This document shows, piece by piece, positions 60,101 to 64,000 of a DNA stretch of 64,000 nucleotides; the first letter of the stretch is position 1, and every line of letters starts with the position of its first letter. Position numbers and translations under genes: made by a program. The stretch is from Agelaius tricolor (lineage: Eukaryota > Chordata > Aves > Passeriformes > Icteridae): positions 49,357,381 through 49,421,380 of the forward strand of contig JALJCS010000001.1 of the NCBI GenBank assembly GCA_023055355.1, in the 5' to 3' direction. The notes beneath the pieces were generated by a model. The model was not told where the DNA came from and ran no database searches. It saw only the letters and a program-made list of their open reading frames with translations.

Positions 60101-63100
60101 AACAGAATATTAAGCAGGTGATGAACTCCACTGGGAATTAACAAAACCTTAGCCCAAACCATAATCTCAGGTGTTTCAGAAAAGATGAGAGAAGTGGAGG
60201 CATATGTTCACATCAGCATCAAGAGATTAAATGTAAATGATATTTGTGTAGATGATATTTGTGCTCTGAAGCCTTAACTCACTAAGGAATCTGCAATGTT
60301 GTAAATCCCAGCCCTGGAAGGTGATGTATACAAGGTCTGGAAATGCTCCATGCTGGCACCACCATCATCACCCCAGAATCTAAGGGGGCCTTTGGATGTC
60401 AGCTCCTTCTGCAGCTGCCATTCATTGTAAGTGACAAAAAAAAGTGTGTATGTACAATCACTGTTTCATTCAACTACTTCCAACATTTTCTAGTGAAAAC
60501 AAAGAAGAGGACAGTTTGTGTGCTGCCTTACCAAAGGAGAAATGTTTCCTTTCTTTCCATTCTTAGCCCATATAAGACACCCTTGTACTGCCAGGAAAAG
60601 CTGTACTTGGAATGCAGAAATACTATAGGCTTATAATGTAAAGAGTTTGGTTTTCCTGTTGTCTTTTCCTTCATTTGAAAATAATTTAAAGGGAAAAACA
60701 GTCTGTTGAGAGAGAGCAGTCATGGAAAACACCAGTTTACTGGTGATTTTCTAACAAGGGTAGCTGTGTAGGGGAAAAAGACAGGGAAAGGGAAAGGACA
60801 TGTGCCTTTGCAGCCATTCCAACAGCCTTCACCTGCCACTCTCAAACAGCTTGTGCCACAGTGGAGGAATTTTGAACTAGGCTGAATTCCCTCAGGAAAT
60901 ATATTCCTGAAAAATGGGATATACAAAATCATGACCTGAAAGTGGGTGTCAAGGTGAGGGATGGCTTTTTGGTTGCTGTGGGAGCTCAGTGCAATCTGGG
61001 AGAGCTCTGCTGTGCACAGACAGGTCATACCCTCCTGCAGGGACGTGTCTGTGTGCCAGAGGATGGGATTTGAGGGCAGCCTTACAGCAGAGACTGACCT
61101 CTACCTCTGAGTTATGGACAATTTTTAGGTGCTTTGGGCCCAGGCTGGTGGGTGTCCATTGCAGTGGTGCTGTGGACTCTGGCAGTCCAGATCCTGGCCA
61201 GGGGCACTGCAGGGGGAAGGGAAGGGAGGAAAACAGAGCAAAGCCATGGTAGGGAGGCCCTGGCTCAGCATGGCAGCATGGCATGTGGGGATTAGCCTTC
61301 AGCAGAGCTTGTAGCAATGCCAGCTCCTGCAGCTGGGCACAAAACCAGAGACAGACTCATGCTTAAAAAACCCACACAAAAGCCTCTTTATATGAGCAGT
61401 GTTTTGAAAGTCATCACAAAATGTGTTTGGGGCATTGTGAAATCCTGCTCAGCCACCTGGCAGCATGTTTGAGAGGGCAGAGGAGAGCCCAGGCCTCCTG
61501 CCTGCCAGCCCCACTGCCCCACCACCTATCTGGGCAGGCAGGCAGAGCAAAACACAAAGATGAACTGCTGTTAAATTGTATAAAAACAGGGTAGCTGGAG
61601 AAACCAGGTTAGAAAGGAAATGAGAGACCTGGAAAGCGAGACAAAATACACCAGAAGAAGAAACTATGAGAGAACATCCAAGTGTGTGGGCGTGTGTGGT
61701 TTAGCAATTCTGACAAGATATTCCCATCATGCCCAAAAAAGTAAGAGGAAAAAAAGGGTCTAGATTTACAGCCCCTGATGTTTATAGAATACTACTGAAA
61801 AGTCCCTCACATTCTCATCAAAATCTCCTGTTCACACATGGGCCCAAACAGAGATTGCTGTTTCTTGGAGTTTTATTTTCTTCTGTGTCTTGCTGACTGG
61901 AAGACATACGTGAAATATGTATGGAAATATAGGAACCCTCAGAAGATCCTTTAATACCACGTTCTCTGGTGATTAATTTGCCTTTGCCATGAGCCTGTCC
62001 TTCTATCCTGCATGATAATGCTTTTGCACTTGGTAAAAAGCAGGCATTTACCCTGCATGTAGCCATATTGTGACAGGAAATTTTCTTAAACTGTATTTTC
62101 TTCTACTTTTCCACAAGATACTCCAAGGGAAAAACACATTCTCTTATGCTAGTATTTCACATGATAATATCTCTAAGTTTCTGTGAAATGGAGGCAGGAC
62201 AAACCTTCCCTACAGTTTACCCCATATATCCCATGATTTCTGTGATTAACCCTCTAATGGGGACATCCTGACAAGAGACCTCAGGGAACTCCAATTACAC
62301 TTTGCAGGGAGAACACTTTGCTGTGGAGGATGCAGGATCCTGAGAGAGCCCTCTAGAAGTGCCTTTGTCCTGATCTCACTTGGCAGTGCAATAGACTGTG
62401 CCAGTGCTCCGTGTCCTCAGGGCACCTCGTGGTGTGAGAACCAGCTCCCTCCATCCTTGCTCATCCTCTCTCCTGGGAGATTTCAGATCCCTGACCTCAT
62501 CAACACAGGATTTATTTCCATTGTTTCTTTTACTTCTCTGTAGTTTGGTAAAAGCATGTACCTGTAGAAACAATTTTTTTTTAATTATTTTGGGCAGGTT
62601 CCATTTTTTCAATTCTCTAGCAACAGAGCAGACAGTGTTATGAGCTTCTCTTGCTGCTGGGTGTGCAGGCATGGCTGTAAAGCAGGTGGAAATTCTGAGA
62701 ATACAAATGCTGATTATATTTGAGGTGCTTATGGAAAAATCCAAGTGAGTACCTCATACTCTGAAATATTCTGTTTCAGTCAATATTTGCCATGCTTGAA
62801 TTGGTCATTCCTTGGCATACTGCTCTTTAGCTGTATCATTTAATTGTCATTTCATAGAAAAATGTCAAGCTGGCTGACTGGAAATCTTTGCTGTAATATA
62901 AACACAAAGGGAAGATCAGTAGACAACAGGGGAGCAGATACCAAATTCATTGCTTCTGGCTGGGCTAGAACTGGTGAGGTGAAGAGTTACTTCCACTGGG
63001 ATTGGGAAATTCCTACCCTGCCACAGATGATTGCTTTGCTCATGATCACAAAGATTAACCCATGAAAACAAACTGATATCCTGCTTTCTGGTTAAGGTGA

Positions 63101-63272
63101 AAAGTTTCATTGATCTCATGGGACTTGGCACTGCTTCAGATGTGCAACATCTGGTCTATAAGAAATTGGGACAAGTGCATGTGAAACAGATACAATGTGA
63201 ACAACAATAAATACAGAATAAAGCTAAAACCAGCACTTTGTTTAAAGTATTACAGGTTTAAGTGTTGATCCA

Positions 63273-63699
63273 TATTGTAAATGCAGGGCGCTCCATCAAA
63301 GGCAGCAATGATGCATCTGACTCCATGTTCTCAGAAGGCTAATTTATTACTTTATTATGCTATATTATATTAAAGAATACTATACTATACTATAGAATAC
63401 ATAAAAGATACTTACTCAATGCTAAAAAGACAATAATGAAAATTCGTGACTCTTTCCAGAGTCCCGACACAGCTTGGCCCTGATTGGCCAATGAGTGAAA
63501 ACAACTCACACCAGAATCCAATGGAACAATCACCTGTGGGTAAACAATCTCCAAACACATTTCACATGAGCACAACACAGGAGAAGCAAATGAGATAAGA
63601 ATTGTTTTCCTTTTCTCTGAGGCCTCTCTCGCTGCCTTTCAGCTTCCCAGGAGAAAAAGCCTGGGTGAAGGAATCTTTTTGGAGAATGTGAATGCCACA
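63273..63699 (-). mobile_element. Solo LTR of an endogenous retrovirus, songbird-type family
   Basis: Read on the minus strand the element starts TGTGGCATTCACATTCTCC at 63699, continues through AAGGAAAACAATTCTTATCTC and GATTGTTTACCCACAGGTG, a CCAATCA-type box (ATTGGCCAATCAGGG), an AT-rich TATAGTATAGTATAG stretch and GCCTTCTGAGAACATGGAG, and ends near TTTACA at 63276. This layout and wording match an LTR family I recognise as abundant in passerine genomes. GATCCAT occurs directly before it (63267-63273) and directly after it (63700-63706), consistent with a target-site duplication. No internal retroviral genes remain, so it is a solo LTR. Confidence 0.7.
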
Positions 63700-63706
63700 G
63701 ATCCAT

Positions 63707-64000
63707 GCATCAGCATCTTCTTTTGTTACTGACTGTTGTGCAGAACTGGGAGCTCCAGAACAGTGTTCATATTCTTTTCTGAAAGTGTCTTCCAAACTAA
63801 CTTGAATTCAGCTCTGTCTTCCCTCTCCTTCCTTCCTCAAGCGTTCCCTTGCCATGCATTTATTGAATTTTTAAGTCACTACAGTTTCTATTGGTCTTTG
63901 AGGGAAAAAAAAATGCAGCACCCACATATGGGTTTGAACATTCTGTTTTGTAGGGCTTCATTTTTTAGGGATGTGAGTGACAGTTTTAAAGTTTCTCTTG
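63707..64000. other. Intergenic tail of the window
   Basis: About 290 bp of ordinary intergenic sequence after the LTR, with a short A run at 63905-63913. No feature recognised. Confidence 0.5.

Larger units (their letters stand above)
52480..63265. other. Gene-free region downstream of EPM2A
   Basis: About 10.8 kb without a recognisable exon or RNA gene. It is mostly AT-rich, with GC-richer patches at about 57.48-57.80, 59.65-59.81 and 60.95-61.53 kb. Open frames of 70-136 codons have no recognisable domain; several overlap in opposite strands of the GC-richer patches. By human gene order the next gene on this side would be UTRN, but nothing here shows it. Confidence 0.6.

Noticed and set aside
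60949..61317. 122-codon minus-strand frame and overlapping + strand frames at 61 kb
   Set aside because: Overlapping frames on both strands of a GC-richer patch, with no recognisable domain and no splice evidence.

Overview
This is a vertebrate nuclear locus, almost certainly from a bird and probably a songbird. The grounds are spliced GT-AG genes, one CpG island at a promoter, long AT-rich introns, CR1 LINE 3' ends carrying the typical ATTCTGTGA terminus, and a solo LTR that resembles an LTR family common in passerines. There is no prokaryotic content: no operons, tRNA, rRNA or CRISPR.

One protein-coding gene is complete: EPM2A, encoding laforin, the carbohydrate-binding dual-specificity phosphatase that removes phosphate from glycogen. 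It is on the + strand with four coding exons (17395-17656, 29420-29594, 49793-50034, 51448-51728). All junctions keep frame with consensus splice sites, giving a predicted protein of 319 residues. The CBM20 starch/glycogen-binding domain lies in exon 1 and part of exon 2. The phosphatase domain lies in exons 3-4 and has an intact HCNAGVGRS signature with the cysteine at residue 253. A CpG island of about 1 kb (about 16.9-17.9 kb) surrounds exon 1. It contains a hexamer-phased G-rich minisatellite directly upstream of the start codon and a TATAAA only 25 bp before the ATG. The 3' UTR ends near 52.45 kb at an AATAAA.

Layout: 1-2.6 kb looks like the tail of an upstream + strand transcript ending at AATAAA 2578-2583. 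By conserved synteny (FBXO30 lies upstream of EPM2A on the same strand in human) it may be the FBXO30 3' UTR, but no coding sequence is present to prove this. 2.6-16.9 kb is intergenic, with a decayed ERVL-type LTR-like block near 5.8-6.2 kb. 17.4-52.45 kb is EPM2A, with introns of 11.8, 20.2 and 1.4 kb holding CR1 fragments, microsatellites and small local duplications. 52.5-64 kb is gene-free, with a minus-strand solo LTR at about 63.27-63.70 kb flanked by a short direct repeat.

I found no unknown gene system. The more unusual points are the EPM2A promoter architecture (minisatellite, open upstream frame, TATA next to the ATG), lineage-specific changes in laforin, and a few local sequence duplications and hairpins. 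The longer open frames outside EPM2A look like chance: they have no recognisable domains, and the largest are artefacts of stop-poor GC-rich DNA.
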